This document shows positions 54,244 through 54,760 of a stretch of 54,760 bases of DNA, in pieces. Position numbers and translations under genes: made by a program. The DNA is from Microcystis sp. T1-4 (GTDB taxonomy: Bacteria > Cyanobacteriota > Cyanobacteriia > Cyanobacteriales > Microcystaceae). Position 1 is the first letter of the stretch; each line of letters begins with the position of its first letter. The notes under the pieces are model-generated. The model was not told the origin of the DNA and searched no databases. It was given only the letters and a program-made list of their open reading frames with translations. The DNA is taken from assembly GCF_000297435.1 (NCBI RefSeq), contig NZ_CAIP01000146.1:1-54760 (forward strand), read 5' to 3'.

Positions 54244-54674
54244 GTGCGATGGGAGTGTCAAACCAAAAGAAAACCGAGAGGGCTAGGAAAAAAGCCGGAA
54301 ACTCCTCTGGATTTCCTCCTTTTTCCAGGCGGAATCTGGGTTTTAAGATGAATGGGATGTTAGGAAGTTCCCGAAAAAATTGGCAGTTAGGGTTATCGGT
54401 GTTAGGGGTTAGGGTTTTTTCGTAGAGAATGAACAGTAACGGGTAATCAGTGACAAGAAAGTAGCAAAGTTTTCACCTAACACTGTCTCCCTTGGACAAA
54501 AGTGAAGTTAACTATAGGGTAGAGACTGGATAGCCTCTCTTCCTCGCTTTCGCAACTGGAGAGAAACTAAACGGTTTTGTCAGCTTGCCAGTGAGACTTG
54601 AAGGAAAATGTTTTTACAGCCTAGACTTTAAGATAAAATTATATCCAACTGGATGCAGTATAGGAGTTTACCCA
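54244..54674. other. Gap after the tnpB element
   Basis: The first part likely belongs to the element's right end and omega RNA. Further on are GTTAGGG-type iterations near 54385-54418. No gene is seen. Confidence 0.4.
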
Positions 54675-54760
54675 ATGTCTAACGAAACTGTTACTTATTC
54701 CCTAGAAGCTGTCCTCACAAGGATTGAGGGAAAGATCGATAAGATTGATGAGCGCTTGAC
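54675..54760 (+). CDS. Unidentified coiled-coil protein, 5' fragment only
   Basis: ATG 54675 starts MSNETVTYSLEAVLTRIEGK, then continues IDKIDERL, cut by the window end. The heptad-like IEGKIDKIDERL suggests a coiled coil. No family can be assigned. Confidence 0.5.
   Translation, partial: MSNETVTYSLEAVLTRIEGKIDKIDERL

Larger units (their letters stand above)
50564..54254 (+). mobile_element. IS200/IS605-type tnpB element carrying a group II intron
   Basis: Approximate limits. Near the left end is a hairpin with TCGGGGT/ACCCCGA arms (50565-50571 with 50598-50604), which may be the transposon end. tnpB is split by the intron 50722-53092. Near the right end is an imperfect hairpin TCCCTCGCA-TGAG-TGCGATGGGA (54232-54254) overlapping the tnpB stop, where a TnpB omega RNA would end. 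No tnpA is present, so it is non-autonomous. Confidence 0.6.

Noticed and set aside
54240..54425. 61-codon frame after tnpB
   Set aside because: Overlaps the element's right end and expected omega RNA; no protein features.

Overview
The window comes from a cyanobacterium, most likely Microcystis or a close relative. Direct evidence is a set of phototroph genes (chlI for chlorophyll synthesis, ycf3 for photosystem I assembly, sqdB for the thylakoid lipid sulfoquinovosyldiacylglycerol), a CYP120-type P450, the HIP1 palindrome GCGATCGC scattered through coding DNA (for example 8737, 22111, 44821), and intergenic regions crowded with short AT-rich iterations and miniature inverted-repeat elements. 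The genus is an inference from overall style and gene content.

Layout. 0.1-4 kb: a large single-chain Type IIG restriction-modification enzyme. 4.3-9 kb: fermentative adhE, convergent glyoxalase II, then a two-gene Panacea-type toxin-antitoxin candidate. 9-14.2 kb: a deacetylase/phosphodiester-glycosidase fusion, sqdB, and a compact envelope-stress operon (ECF sigma factor, one-TM anti-sigma-like protein, Spy/CnrX-like periplasmic protein). 14.2-18.5 kb: nested miniature elements and a decaying exopolysaccharide locus (O-antigen-ligase-like HpsL homologue, a glycosyltransferase-2 gene broken by a miniature element, an intact GT4). 18.5-19.8 kb: an IsrB RNA-guided nuclease element inserted downstream of glmM. 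21-29 kb: GT2, an acidic coiled-coil protein, a PEP-CTERM protein, ycf3, gatC, a cupin, a small membrane protein and several repeat-rich gaps. 29-42 kb: housekeeping genes (mazG-lepB, uspA, RNase D-like, pheA, a Cache histidine kinase, miaE, glyS, chlI). 42-44.3 kb: a PtuA/PtuB (Septu-type) defence pair. 44-50.5 kb: glycosyltransferase, UbiB/AarF kinase, CYP120, alr. 50.6-54.3 kb: an IS200/IS605-type tnpB element carrying a complete group II intron inside the tnpB reading frame. The window ends in the first codons of an unidentified gene.

Most notable points. (1) Precise removal of the intron 50722-53092 joins a 43-nt first exon to the rest of tnpB and restores the normal TnpB N-terminus. (2) An IsrB gene has a structured omega-RNA-like leader. 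(3) One miniature element is inserted in another; deleting the inner one plus one 7-bp duplication regenerates exactly the 163-bp length of the intact copy elsewhere in the window. (4) A miniature element has disrupted a glycosyltransferase gene. (5) A Panacea antitoxin overlaps a partner of unassigned family. Defence and mobile functions (Type IIG, PtuAB, Panacea pair, IsrB, TnpB, group II intron, at least seven miniature elements) are thus interspersed with core metabolism rather than gathered in one island.
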